The notes beneath the pieces are model-generated. The model saw only the letters and a program-made list of their open reading frames with translations. It ran no database searches and was not told where the DNA came from. From Polytrichum commune (lineage: Eukaryota; Streptophyta; Polytrichopsida; Polytrichales; Polytrichaceae), in contig OX485806.1 of the NCBI GenBank assembly GCA_950295325.1, positions 25,794,001 through 25,854,000 on the forward strand: DNA of 60,000 bases, read 5' to 3'. Shown here piece after piece: positions 12,104 to 23,399 of this stretch. Position numbers and translations under genes: made by a program. Positions within the stretch are counted from its first letter, which is position 1, and every line of letters starts with the position of its first letter.

Positions 12104-13966
12104 ATGGAAGCATGACTGTAAGACTTACAAGTCAAACAAAGAGTGTGTTTTTCTAAAAAAAAAATTATTACTTGTGGAACACTAATCACTCATAAGGACA
12201 TAAATAAAATTTGGCTATTCCCTATGATGCCCTTTCACAACAAGCTATGTTCCCCATTGGAAGTTTGTTTCGTCAGGTGTCTTTAGCGGTATATATGTTA
12301 AACAAGTGTGCATGTCCTGTTGCAAACTTCTACATGGATGCCCTTGGAGCACCTAGTTATCTTGCTTCAATGCAAGTTAACGATTATCTCTACTCAAAAG
12401 ATGAACAAATAACAAAGTCTTGAGATTGACACTTGGTGTGACTTATGGAACCATGTTTGGCAAGCATATATTTGTTTTTGGGGGGTATTATATTGCTAAC
12501 AAGCAATTAAATGACCCATTCAATTAGGTAATTTTCTAATTATGCATATTTTGTAGTACCTTTCAATTACTTTGAAAGGTTGGGGTCAGTCATTTTCATG
12601 TACCGTATATCTATTATAAATCAACAAGTGGTTTGTCGCAAGAGTGCTATGACCTATGGTTATCATCCACACGTGGCCAATTGTAGTTGGTTATCCGATT
12701 GAGATCAAAGTTTGGCTCATTTTAAAAACCATGTCAAAAGGCAAATTCAAGATACAATGCAATTTGCTTGAAAGTAATCTCATAAAGCAATGATACAAAA
12801 CTAACATACACAAAATAGATATGCACTCATGAACAACAAAAATTGCTTTCATTCCAACTTTCGAGGACTGTCGGCCCTAGGGGCAAAGTCCAAATTCGGT
12901 CACTCAACTTGGTTAGCAAATAGATGTGACAACAGTTCTAGCATGAGCGTTGAGCGACTGCCATTCATGCCTCATCATAAATATAGACTCTTGCAGACAT
13001 GTAGAGATAACTTAAACATTTGAAACCTGAACATTCTTATGGTGAACACTATTAGGGGGGAGGGAGGAAGAATGTGCACCTGGATTGCTTGGACTCCTTG
13101 CCGCATTCAACTATGGGACGCCACCAATAGACTGAGTGTTCCCAAGACTCGCCATCTCTGATTGTAGACTCAACAAGCCACACCATTGAGTGCGAATGGT
13201 GGATAACATGTGCTTGAATTCTTTATATCCACCTTTCGTAGCCGGATGGGTTGGATTGTGGTGTTGGGAGAAGGATATAATTAGGAGTGTTATGTGAAGG
13301 TGGGCAGTTGGGTCCCGTAACCTTGCCTTTGGTCTTTAAGTAAACCATTGTGCTATAGTGGGTTGGATTACATAATAGTAGCAATAACCAATTGAAATTT
13401 TTGCAATAGGTTGGGGCTAATGTCTCATAAACTGGGTTGGTACGCTTAGGGATCCTACAGTGTCTAACCCAATTTAATCTCAGCCACATCAACCTCCACA
13501 TAGGCTTGGTAGTTAGATAGATACCCGGTAAGAAGTTGCAATAGAAGTGTGCCCTAGTTGAGTTAGTGCCATGATTTAGAGCCAGGTGTGAAGACCCCTT
13601 TTAGAGAGTACCATTGCATAGTGAACTTATGCATCTATTTAGTGTGACACATGCTATTCATCATCAACGCACATTACTTGTCTTGTAATCGTTACATGGC
13701 AATCACTTAACACTTGGTGCTACATGACAATGCATGGGGACCAGTCTAATTAACATGGCGCACTACTTTTACAATCACTAAATCAAATGTTTAGTGTGGT
13801 TGTCACAAGACAAGTAATGGTGGCCACCCTAACCAACATGCCACATCCATTTTATAATCCAATGTAGTGTAGTTGTGTACCTTGAACAAGACTCTTACTA
13901 GGCATAGTATATTGAGCTTCATTACATAGTGAACTTTACTAGGTACTCCTACCTTGAGGCATAAAC
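12104..13966. other. Gene-free stretch with one unexplained open segment
   Basis: A plus-strand open segment at 12211-12423 (TTG to TGA) reads FPIGSLFRQVSLAVYML and LGAPSYLASMQVNDYLYS. Its composition looks protein-like, but I do not recognise it, it has no ATG and no splice partners were found. It may be a captured gene fragment. At 12660-12760 lies a fragment like 3330-3390 (CCAATTGTAGTTGG...). The rest shows nothing. Confidence 0.35.
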
Positions 13967-14335
13967 TACACTACATACGATATTTAGTGTCACCAATTCC
14001 AATTGTCTTGCTCAATACTAATTGTAAACCGCAATATAGTGTCACCAACACTTAATGTTAACCCAAAATTATTTTGTCATTGTAATGTTTTTGGAGAACT
14101 ATGGATTTACAGTGTTACAATTACTGCCACTTACCAAATGATTTTTCATCCAAATTTCAAACATCCATGACAATATTTCATCACAAATTGCTGACAAGAG
14201 AAGGTAGGGTTTAGGCCAATGAATGAACTCATCCATCACGCATGACAGCGTTTCAGTAATTCATAAGAGGTGTCATCCAAAAAGTTATCATAGTGACATA
14301 ATATACCATATGACACTAAACATCACATTTAGTGA
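13967..14335 (-). mobile_element. CACTA-ended MITE family C1, copy 3 (inverted)
   Basis: It runs from ACACTACATACGATATTTAG to ACACTAAACATCACATTTAG with the family landmarks TTGTCTTGCTCAATACTAAT, TTTTCATCCAAATTTCAA, CATCCATGACA and ACCATATGACACTAAA. It has no coding capacity and is the cleanest inverted-orientation copy at about 370 bp. Confidence 0.65.
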
Positions 14336-14949
14336 AGTCATTACCCTAACCCTATGCTACCTCAAGGTTAATTTTATGACCGAGTTATGGCTCCCTGGCC
14401 ATCACCTTTGAAAATCCAGGGCGGGCTCCAAATTTCTCTGGGATTGAACCTGGCTTCTCCATCCATATTGTGGATCAGCCAAAATGTAAAGTTCGTGAAT
14501 CAGAGTTGTATTGCATAGTGAACAGGAAAAATAAATCGTTAAAGGCCCATCAACCCTAATGACCTTAATAACCTTAGTTGCTCATACCTTAAAACTAAGC
14601 ATTTCAAATAATAGAAGTGACTTAATTGCTAAATTTTATATTACCATGGCCCCAGTATGTTAGCACACTATTTGTTCTTAGAGCTTCGTTTTCAAAGAAA
14701 CACAGGTCTGTGGTCGTACAACACAAAATCATGGCATTCATATGAGGAAATATGGATAGATTATTGCAATCGCCTGCATTCCCTGCCCTTGCAAGGTGAA
14801 TCTAGGCTCCATCAGATAGTCTAGGCTAAATAATATTTGATCAAATGATACTGATATTTTCTACTACCAGAACACCTTGACAGCTTCGACTTGTGCAATA
14901 TAGAGTATATCATGCTATATTCAAAACTCATTGCAATGGAGCATTTTAA

Positions 14950-16008
14950 TCACACCTCCACATCGACAGGCCGCCTCTCCTGCATGTAGCTGCAAATACA
15001 AAGAGAAACAAATTTTACATTAATAATCGTGACTGCTCATCTCAAAATACAAGTGACCAGTGTTCAATATTGAGTTAATGTTGATACATACCCTTCAACA
15101 TTTACTAACTTTTTAGTACTAATCAGCTAATTCAACAATCGGCTAATGCTTCATTCAACAGTGAAACAAATAATTATACCTTTGAGATCTTGCAACCATA
15201 AAAATATAGAAAGAAAAGACTAAATTTGCAGCATTATGTTTGGTAGGCATTGATTCAATGTTGTAGTTTGATGTGATTGAATACAGGGGAAGTCAGTGTT
15301 GGTATATGAATTTTAGAGGTTTGTGATCTTTTGAGGAATGTCCACACATGAATGAATCTACATATTTGATCATGAACTTTCCAATCACCTTGATTGGAAT
15401 TTCCTTTGCAATTAGTATTGTTACATGCCCCATATTAAACACAAATTTTGGCAAATTACAAATCACTTCATTGTTTGTCCTAACTTACACATAGATATTC
15501 TAAAGCTTTTGAGGACCTAAATATCAACAATTGTGATGGGTTATAAGGGTCAGATTTATACGGGAGGAAAAGGCCTCGAAGCTGTTCAAATGCTGCAGTT
15601 GGTCTCCCTGGATTGGATTGAAAGAAAGAAGCCATGGTTCGCGAAATTATTGGCTTTGGGCCTCCTAGATGACCTGATTGTTCTGCCACCAATTTCATCA
15701 ATGGGCCGTCTCCTTCAGTATATGCTACCCATTGCACATTTTGTTGCAGCAAATCCTGTTAATATACACACCCCCAAGCAGTATTTGATAAGAGCACGTT
15801 AGCAAAATGTGTCTTTGAGCTACATACTTCCATTTTTAATTAGCTAAAAATTAGCTAACTTACCATTGTGTCAAGAGGTAGACAATCTTCAAATGCAATT
15901 TTCAAATCAGTTGGATACCTTAATATTTCATAAGATTTGAGCTCAAATACACAGCCTGGTTGTCCTTGAATGCAATTACATATTTAGTAATCAATGTCTC
16001 ATATGAGT

Positions 16009-16042
<34 letters not shown>

Positions 16043-19000
16043 GTTTTATGTTATTGACATAAGAAAGTTTCAAACCCGTTTATATTGAAAATACTATGTT
16101 AAGACTTGGTGAGGCAAGTGGAAAATGTGTATATAGGTCATACATTGAGCCCCTTGGTCCTTTAAGGGTTAACTTATCAACTGTCCCTTATCAAACAGCT
16201 AAGAATCTCATTGGTGCACTGGTTAGACAAGAAGCAGCTCATGATTTACAACAAAAATGTAGAGGAGAATAGTTCAGTCAAAAGAGCACAAGTGGCAGGA
16301 ATAGAAATCCTCTACATTTATGGACGTGTTCTTCTCCCCAAGCGCCTGGATTGCTTGAGAAACTTTTACAATGTGTCCTCCATACCTAACACAAAAAAAT
16401 TAAAAATATATCATTCAATTCAGAACCATGCAAACCCTGATGCAAAAAGCTGATGAACCGTTTTGCAAAACTGATGAGTGTGAAAGTCCTTATCAGTTTC
16501 AGCACCAAATATATTGTTTTCTTGACTGAAGGTGACATATCACGCAATGGTCAGTTAAAACCATGGGACAAGTTGACATGGCATAGAAATAAATCCAATT
16601 TTGGCAAGTAAAGTGCCTAAACTGATAAGGTACTACGGTATGAAGCCATCTACCAAGGATAAAGCTCAAAGGTGGAGAATGCATACAAAATCCAATCACA
16701 TCAATTTTAGAAATATAAAATATCAATGGAAGTACCCTGGTCTTTTGCCCATGGGTAAAGCAGCACATTCAGTTCCTGCTTTGGCAAACAAAGAGGGAAG
16801 TCCACACGAGCCCACCAGAACGGCTGCTCCCATTTGAGATGTGGGGCGAGCTAAAACTGCCTGAATCAGATATTTCAAAAAGTTCAGCAATAAGAGCAAT
16901 TATATAGCTCATATTATAACATCAAAAGAGAATTGCACATATATATATATATATATGCAAACATAGAAACAAATTTCTATTATGGAGAGAATATCAAACC
17001 AGGAAAAATACTTGGCAGCAAGAAAGGACATAGATGTTACACACTTTTAGTAACACAGTTTTTGAAACAAAGTTGGGTAGACCGAGATAAAAGAGTTTTG
17101 GCATTGCCATGTTCCTAAACCTTGGGCAGCTTGGTTTCAAGGTTAGTCCCTCTTGTTTTGGATAGAAATGTCTCTTTTCAACTCCAACCCAAGATGGAGG
17201 TTTTGTAAGGCTTACAAGACCACTGTTCCTGATCGGAGTTGAAAATGGATATTTCTCAAAGTAAGAGGGACCAACCTTGAAACCAAGCTCCCCAAGGTTA
17301 CGTACATGTCATCCAGGCCAAAATTATTTTACCTTGACCCACTGAATGTGTAGAGAAATATCCATTTTCAACAAGGAGCTGGAATTCAAGCAGATGAGGG
17401 AAAGTGGAAAGTTGCAAAAAATCCCTGGTGAGGTGTATTTCTATCTTTATCAAAATAAAAGCACCCTTTGATGCCAATTTTTTTTTTTTTTTTTTTAAAA
17501 ATTTTAAAAGAGAAGCTCTTGACTTACCAGGAAAAATCTGCAGAGGGAGCCTTGCAGGATGCTGTTCCAGGGGTATTGGAAAAAAAGAGCAATTAGCCTT
17601 CCATGAACAGCTTGGCTGAGACACTGGTTATCAATTGCAGGACAACCTGCCTCCATAAGCTGACCGAGAAGATTCACGACTGCAACACGATGCAAACCCG
17701 CGGAAGCTTCATCAGTGCATTGTTGAGACCGATGTGGTGCGACATTCAGATCAAGCACAGCAGCCACGGTTTTGATGTCGTCCACAATTGCCTTCATGCC
17801 CTACATCACAATTTTTTGCTGTGAAAAATTGAAGACCAAGACGATGTTGTGTCACCTTGGTGACAATAGAGTTATCCTTCAACTCAACATGACTTTCCAT
17901 CAGGATTTAGTTCCCTATGACTTTTCCATGGTCATATTGCAAAGTATCAGAATTTTCTTTCAACTTGTGGTGTATGTTTGGGGGTAGTGCTCATATTTCA
18001 ATGAAGAGCAACTTGTTATGGTTCATTGAGGGCCAAACTCATTTTAGCACCTCTTGGCACGCCAAAATGAGTTTGACCCTCAAAGAACCAATATAGGATG
18101 TTCTTTGTTCAAACCTCCACACTACCTCCAAGGACACATGGAACCAAAAACTTACCGAACATGGAAGGTGTTGTATGCAAAATAATGAACTCCAGATCAA
18201 ATGTCATTCCGAGTTAGAGGATAACTCTAGTGAAGCAATATAATTCATAAACTTCCATATGCACTTGCCATATCAAAATCACCAGCTAATCACCCAGTTA
18301 CATAAGACCAACATTCCACAACTGACCTGAAGCATTCATATCACCCATAGATTCAACATTCATCACAAACCTCTGGAGGCAAATTTGTCATGTAGAAACA
18401 CAATAAGATGTTACAATAGCATCATAAGCTCATGATTGATGCATTTTAACTGTATGGTTTTCTTATGCTCTTCTAATATATGGCACAATATGCTACTACA
18501 AAGCAGATTGTTTCATAAGAATAATACATAGACTACAAGATCATTACAGTATGCACCACCAGGTAGAATCATAATTTAACTTTAGAAATACATAGTACAC
18601 ATATTATACCACCCTTTGGAAATTTGTGATGATGTTGACCTATGCTCAGAGTCGCAAGCAAATGGAAGTGGAGGTAAACAAACTCAACCAACCTTGGAAA
18701 GCTGGTCAACAGATGTCCAATCAGAAAACTTCAATCGATGAAGATCCACTAGCTGGCTTAAAACCCCCCCTAATTGTTTTGCAAATGTGGCAATTTCAGC
18801 AGGGGGTTTGCTCATTGCAGCAGCCTGCCGCAACATTTGTACAGCTACCTCGGCCTGCATTAAAAATTGACAACGCTATAATTACTCCAAATGCATATGT
18901 TGCCACAGGTCATGAAGTTGATCTTTAGAAGCTAAAAGAAATAAATGGAAAGACGATTTATCCTCCAACTTAGCATGACTTTTGGTCAGAAGTTGGTTAT

Positions 19001-22000
19001 TTGGCATACAACACCTTCCATATTGGGCAAATTTGCAGTGCATGCTTGTGTGTAGTGTGGAGGTTTAAACAAACAACACTCTATATCAGTTCATTGAGGG
19101 TCCAACTCATTTTGGCATGCCATGAGGTGCTAAATGAGTTTGGCCTTCAATGAACCGAAATAGGTTGCTCTTCATTCAAATTCAAATACTACCTCCAAGC
19201 ATGCACCATCACAAGTAGAAAGACATTATTAATATTGTATGCAAAACAACCAATGAAAAATCATAATATGGGACGAATATACCGACGAGAAGTCCCATCT
19301 AGTTATGATTTTTGAGCTTGTGAACAATATGTAGGGACAATGTAACTCATGCCTGCTCTTCCAAAACACTTGGATTGCAAGAAGCTCTTTGCCGTTGAGC
19401 ACTGGCAAATAAATCTCCCGCTTCCGAATCTTCCAGCCCAGCTGCCTCTGTGCAATTTTGCATCCATTTGCTCCTTACAAAGTGCTCCTCCAAATCGTCA
19501 TCTGAGCCTCTTTCTTGACTTGGTTCCTCCTCCATATCATACTCAACCTGGACAATAAGAGTTATGCACAAAGTCTCCAGGTCAAACTCCGGGGGAGTTG
19601 GGTCAAAGGGGAATGGAAGATCTTATGCATATATAAAAGTCACCGAAGTTTTTTTCTTAAGACTTAAATTAACATGCTAAAAGAGTGGTGCCAAGTTATA
19701 AAAAATTGGCTTTCTAGCTTGTCACACTAGGACCTGTGGGTGAAGCTAGCCTTGCATAGGCCAATCAGGGGTTTAGAGTGGTGGCTCCCATGGGTAAGAC
19801 CCTATGTTAGATCCTAAAGTCCTCTCAAAGTCCATTGGATTGAAAGAGGGAGGTCCAAGGAGTTTCACCCATGTTCCAAAATTAGGGTCTGCCACAAGAT
19901 GCTCTAATGAGCTCTTAATAGAAGAGTCCTTTAAAGAGGCACCAAACTCCTTGCGGATAACTATATTGTAACTTATGCTTTTCATTCCTTTAGGTTATCC
20001 TAACATGTACACACAAGGTTCATATTGACAAGGTTACATCAACATGCAGGACAAAATCAAAACCTTTGAAGAAATATTTGTTCTTGAAACATTGACAGAT
20101 CAACGTTGCAAACATTCTTTTCTGATGATAGCTCTTCACTATTTTTTGAGTCAGGAATATACCAATGTTAGATTGGTATCGTCCCTTTTTGATACCAATC
20201 AGGTATCTATAATGAGGAATTCACATTTTTTGATACCAGAAGGGTGTGCGTTTTGGAGATTTTTTTTGTTTCCAATACTGTTTGGGTCTATATACCATGC
20301 AAGAACCTTCATACATAGGCAAAATCATCCTAATATCAATATGGTTTAGAATGGTATTGACCCAAATAATAACTTGGGTAAACAAAGATTCTCTCACCTT
20401 GACATACCCACCAAATATCAATATTTAAGTGGTATTACAATTTTGATACTCACGGGTGGGTTCTTTGATACCACTATTGATGTTAATTATTGATACCATG
20501 CATTCACTTATATATCAGACGAACATTGGAATATACATACCATGAGCTGTTTCCGCAAGTGATATAAGCCAGCCAGAAGTTCTCGCCCTCGACTACTGAT
20601 AGGGTTACCACGAACATTGATATGAATCAAATTAGGGGCTAGCCCCACAGCAAGAACGCCTGTCAAGAAGTGCATTCCCTCATCTGTAATCGCATTATCT
20701 GAAAGATCAATTGATGTCACTGAGGTGTTATCCTTGAGAGCTGCAAAAAGCTGCACCAAGTCCAACCAGTCCCTGTTCTACATTGTCAGCCAACTTCAAA
20801 AACCAAGTACAAATGTAAACACAATCCTAATATAGCAGACTGTAAATTAAAGTAAATTATTAAAGGTTTACATTGGAAATCAGATTTCCAATCTTAGAGT
20901 TATCTCCTGATTCGACATGACTTCTGGTCGGGAGTTTGTTATTTTACATACATCAACACCTTCCATGTTCCGTTAGTTTTCAGTGCATGCTTGGAGGTAG
21001 TGTGGAAGATTAAACAAAGAACATTCTCTGTCGTGCATTGAGGTTCAAACTCATTTGGCCTGCTAAGGGTTGCTCTCAATGAGTTTGGCCCTCAATGAAC
21101 CAAAATAGGTTGCTCTTCATTCAAATTCAAACACAATCCCCAAGCATGCACCATTACAAGTTGAAAGAAATTATTGATATTGTATGCAAAACACCAATGA
21201 TGAATCACAATAGGGACGAACTCTTGACGAAGTTGAAGGATCTCGTGTGTTGAAACCATCACAAATTCCTCTACGTGAACAACAAAGGGTGATGTGTCAC
21301 CACAGGTCTCACTTTGCGAGTACGCTTGTCCGTAATGCGACATTTGCTGAGTTGCATCCATAGGAAGTTGTTGTCATTCCGCATCGCATCCAAAGTCATT
21401 GCATACCTGTCAAATCCCATCATCAATTTTGTTTAAGGTAGATGTGCCTAATTCAGTATTTGACCTTAAATGGACACCTATAAGTGACTGGTATATGGTT
21501 TGGTGTGAATCTAAGAACGGACACCAAAAAGACATGTGCTGAAAGGAGATTGGACTATGTGCTCAGAATATGCTATTCATTCTAGGCTCAATGGTCAACA
21601 TAATTGAGGGAGACCTGTATGACCATTTGATGAGCATGTGAATCTTCACTTTGATAATGAATACAATATTCATACGATCTCCAAAAATTATGAGAAAAGT
21701 GGCTATGGCCTCGATTTGGATTTACTAACCATTTCGTACTAATCATGTGTTTTATATCCTAGGAGAAGTGGGCTAGTCAGAGAACGTCACCATTTAAGAC
21801 CCATCTACCTTAAATATATGCAATTCCATTAAGTCCTTGAAACTGTAAGATAGGAACATTCCGTAAGGATAATATTAATAATAAGCCAAGCATTTGAAGG
21901 ACATTTTGCTCCAAATTCATTCTCAAAAATTCCAAGCCTTGTGCTTGGCTCTTGACAAAGATGACCTTTTTCACATAAAGAAGAGTAGACAAATAGTGAC

Positions 22001-23360
22001 AATGCATTGTGTGTGAGCAGTAAGAATATTAATTATGTGTTAAAAGATGCAGGAACTAGATTCAGATCATTTCAACATTTATATGATTTCATCCATGAGA
22101 GTTCTTACATACCTCTTATCTGCTGTTTCAGATGGTAGCATTTCTACTGTAGAAGGCACAAGATGAACCTCCTCTGCCTCCGTTGTACTAGCACACTTAT
22201 CCTGCAAACAACAAAATCATATGATATGCAAACAAGGATGTGAACAAATATTGAGGTTTCTAATTAACATAACTTTCTACACACAACCTCCATTCAACTG
22301 TTCTTTCAGCATGGGAAAAAAAGCATTTTCTCCAACCTAAACATGCACACCAAGACGAAATCTTTCCAAAATTATCTGATACCATAGAGTTATCCTCCAA
22401 CTAAACATGACTTTTGGTCGAGAGTCGTTATTTTGCATTAATCAACACCTTCCAAGTTCCGTGAATTTGTTGGTGCATGCTTGGAGGTAGTCATGTGGAG
22501 GTTTGAACTAAGAACACTCTATATCGGTTCATTGAGGTTCAGACTCATTTGGGCAATCCAAGAGGTGCTAAAATGAGTTTGGCCTTCAACAAACCGAAAT
22601 AGGTTCATCTTCAGTCAAATTCAAACACTACCTCCAAGCATGCACTGTCACAAGTACAAAGAAATTATTGATATTGTATGCAAAACGACCGATGGAAAAT
22701 TCATAATAGAGGACGAACTCCCGATGAAAAGTCCCATTGAGTTAAAAGGATAACTCTAATAGTATACCTGTATATGGGGATTATGGCAACTGTCTTTAAA
22801 CCTTCCCACAGCCAAGAAAAGCTTGGTAATCTTCTTATTTCTCAAGCATTTGAACAAGCAGAAACCAAAGGCATCAATCAACAAGCAATTCAGGTCCTTC
22901 GCCAGACTGCACACATTTTGCTACAAAAATGATGAAACCTAACCCACATTCATAATACCGTTTTGACCAGAATTCAGGCTTTTTATCCTAATACTACCAC
23001 AAAAGAGTGCAATCATAACCCTTCAGTCAACACACACATACAAGAGGAACAAATTATTGAGAACACTGTACATGGCATGATGGGTGTATCACTTCCATTT
23101 AGATTCACATTTTTGCTCGCCATTTTCCTGAAGACTCTGAGGGTGGAATTGTATTCCGATCTTCAAGAAAAATACCACTCAGTCAAAAGAATGAGAAATC
23201 CCTGTACATCAACGAATAGATATGAATCATCACCGCTCTACGTCCTCAGATTCATTTGAGTGTCCAGATCACAGATCCAATTAACATGGAGGACCAATCT
23301 CAGTGACCCAAGTCAGATTCCCGCATTTGAAACCTCTTTGCAATCCAAAAAACTCACCAT
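14950..23360 (-). CDS. LRR plus SAPS-like (PP6 regulatory subunit-type) protein
   Basis: I rebuilt twelve exons: 23358-23360, 22768-22920, 22113-22201, 21313-21406, 20541-20777, 19353-19547, 18693-18854, 17528-17800, 16736-16860, 16316-16385, 15517-15755, 14950-14989. All phases agree (559 aa, TGA stop). Residues about 80-190 carry leucine-rich repeats (VTSIDLSDNAITDEGM; PNLIHINVRGNPISSRG). An acidic linker follows (SDDDLEEHF). Residues about 350-500 resemble the SAPS domain of PP6 regulatory subunits: LFFQYPWNSIL at 383-393 (family LFFKYPWNNFLH), GYGGHIVKVSQAI near 444 (family GYMGHLTRIAN), then NVQWV. SAPS proteins bind the Sit4/PP6 phosphatase. Weak points: exon 1 is just ATG before GTGAGT, and exon 6 ends at a GC donor. 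The overall gene is well supported; the start and function are inferred. Introns are rich in transposons. Confidence 0.72.
16016..16043. repeat. (TA)n microsatellite in an intron
   Basis: About 13 TA units lie between exons 10 and 11 of the LRR-SAPS gene. Similar short AT runs occur at 16939-16957 (same gene) and 23804-23829 (just upstream). Confidence 0.9.
17117..17298. mobile_element. 182-bp fold-back MITE in an intron
   Basis: The left arm AACCTTGGGCAGCTTGGTTT with CAAGGTTAGTCCCTCTT is mirrored by AAGAGGGACCAACCTTG with AAACCAAGCTCCCCAAGGTT. Inner arms GAAATGTCTC..TTTTCAACTCC and GGAGTTGAAAATGGATATTTC also pair. It has no coding capacity. It sits between exons 8 and 9 of the LRR-SAPS gene, and a fragment of the inner arm recurs at about 17355-17375. 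Confidence 0.75.
17869..18227. mobile_element. Fold-back MITE family F, copy 1 (TA-flanked)
   Basis: Ends are GAGTTATCC and GGATAACTC, each flanked by TA, which fits a TA target duplication of the Tc1/mariner type. The two halves are long imperfect inverted repeats (CATGCTTGG-type arm, AACTCATTTTAGCAC against CAAAATGAGTTTG). It lies in the intron between exons 7 and 8. Three more copies sit in other introns of the same gene. Confidence 0.7.
18950..19315. mobile_element. Fold-back MITE family F, copy 2 (decayed ends)
   Basis: Same arms as copy 1: ATCCTCCAACTTAGCATGAC, GTGCATGCTTG, GGTTCATTGAGGGTCCAAC, then the mirrored AATGAGTTTGGCCTTCAATG and ACTACCTCCAAGCATGCACC. The terminal motifs are eroded. 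It lies between exons 6 and 7. Confidence 0.65.
19650..19990 (+). repeat. Dispersed repeat family D, copy 2
   Basis: It matches 590-985 and 41080-41395 in order: TTAAATTAACATGCTAAAAG, AGAGTGGTG, GGCTTTCTAGCTTGTCACAC, GCTAGCCTTGCATAGGCCAA, GAGTTTCACCCATG, ACTATATTGTAAC. It lies between exons 5 and 6 of the LRR-SAPS gene in the plus orientation, opposite to the gene. Confidence 0.6.
20130..20515. repeat. GGTATCAA-rich repeat in an intron
   Basis: Multiple copies of GATACCA/TGGTATC occur in both orientations (for example TGATACCAATCAGG, GATACCAGAAGG, TTGATACCACTATTGATG), suggesting a decayed MITE with subterminal repeats. No intact ends are visible. It lies between exons 5 and 6 of the LRR-SAPS gene. 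Confidence 0.4.
20897..21240. mobile_element. Fold-back MITE family F, copy 3
   Basis: The left end is GAGTTATCTCC after TA. The arms are TGCATGCTTGGAGGTAGTG and CAAGCATGCACCATTACAAG, with the centre AACTCATTTGGCC against AATGAGTTTGGCC. The right end is decayed. It lies between exons 4 and 5 of the LRR-SAPS gene, ending about 70 bp from exon 4. Confidence 0.65.
22387..22756. mobile_element. Fold-back MITE family F, copy 4 (intact ends)
   Basis: Ends are GAGTTATCCTCCAAC and GGATAACTC, TA-flanked on both sides, 370 bp. Arms are GTGCATGCTTGGAGGTAG and CTACCTCCAAGCATGCAC, with centre GGTTCATTGAGG. This copy and copy 1 define the family. It lies between exons 2 and 3. Confidence 0.75.
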
Positions 23361-23399
23361 CTTGCAAATCGGTTTTCAAACTTGATGATGATGTCGCAA

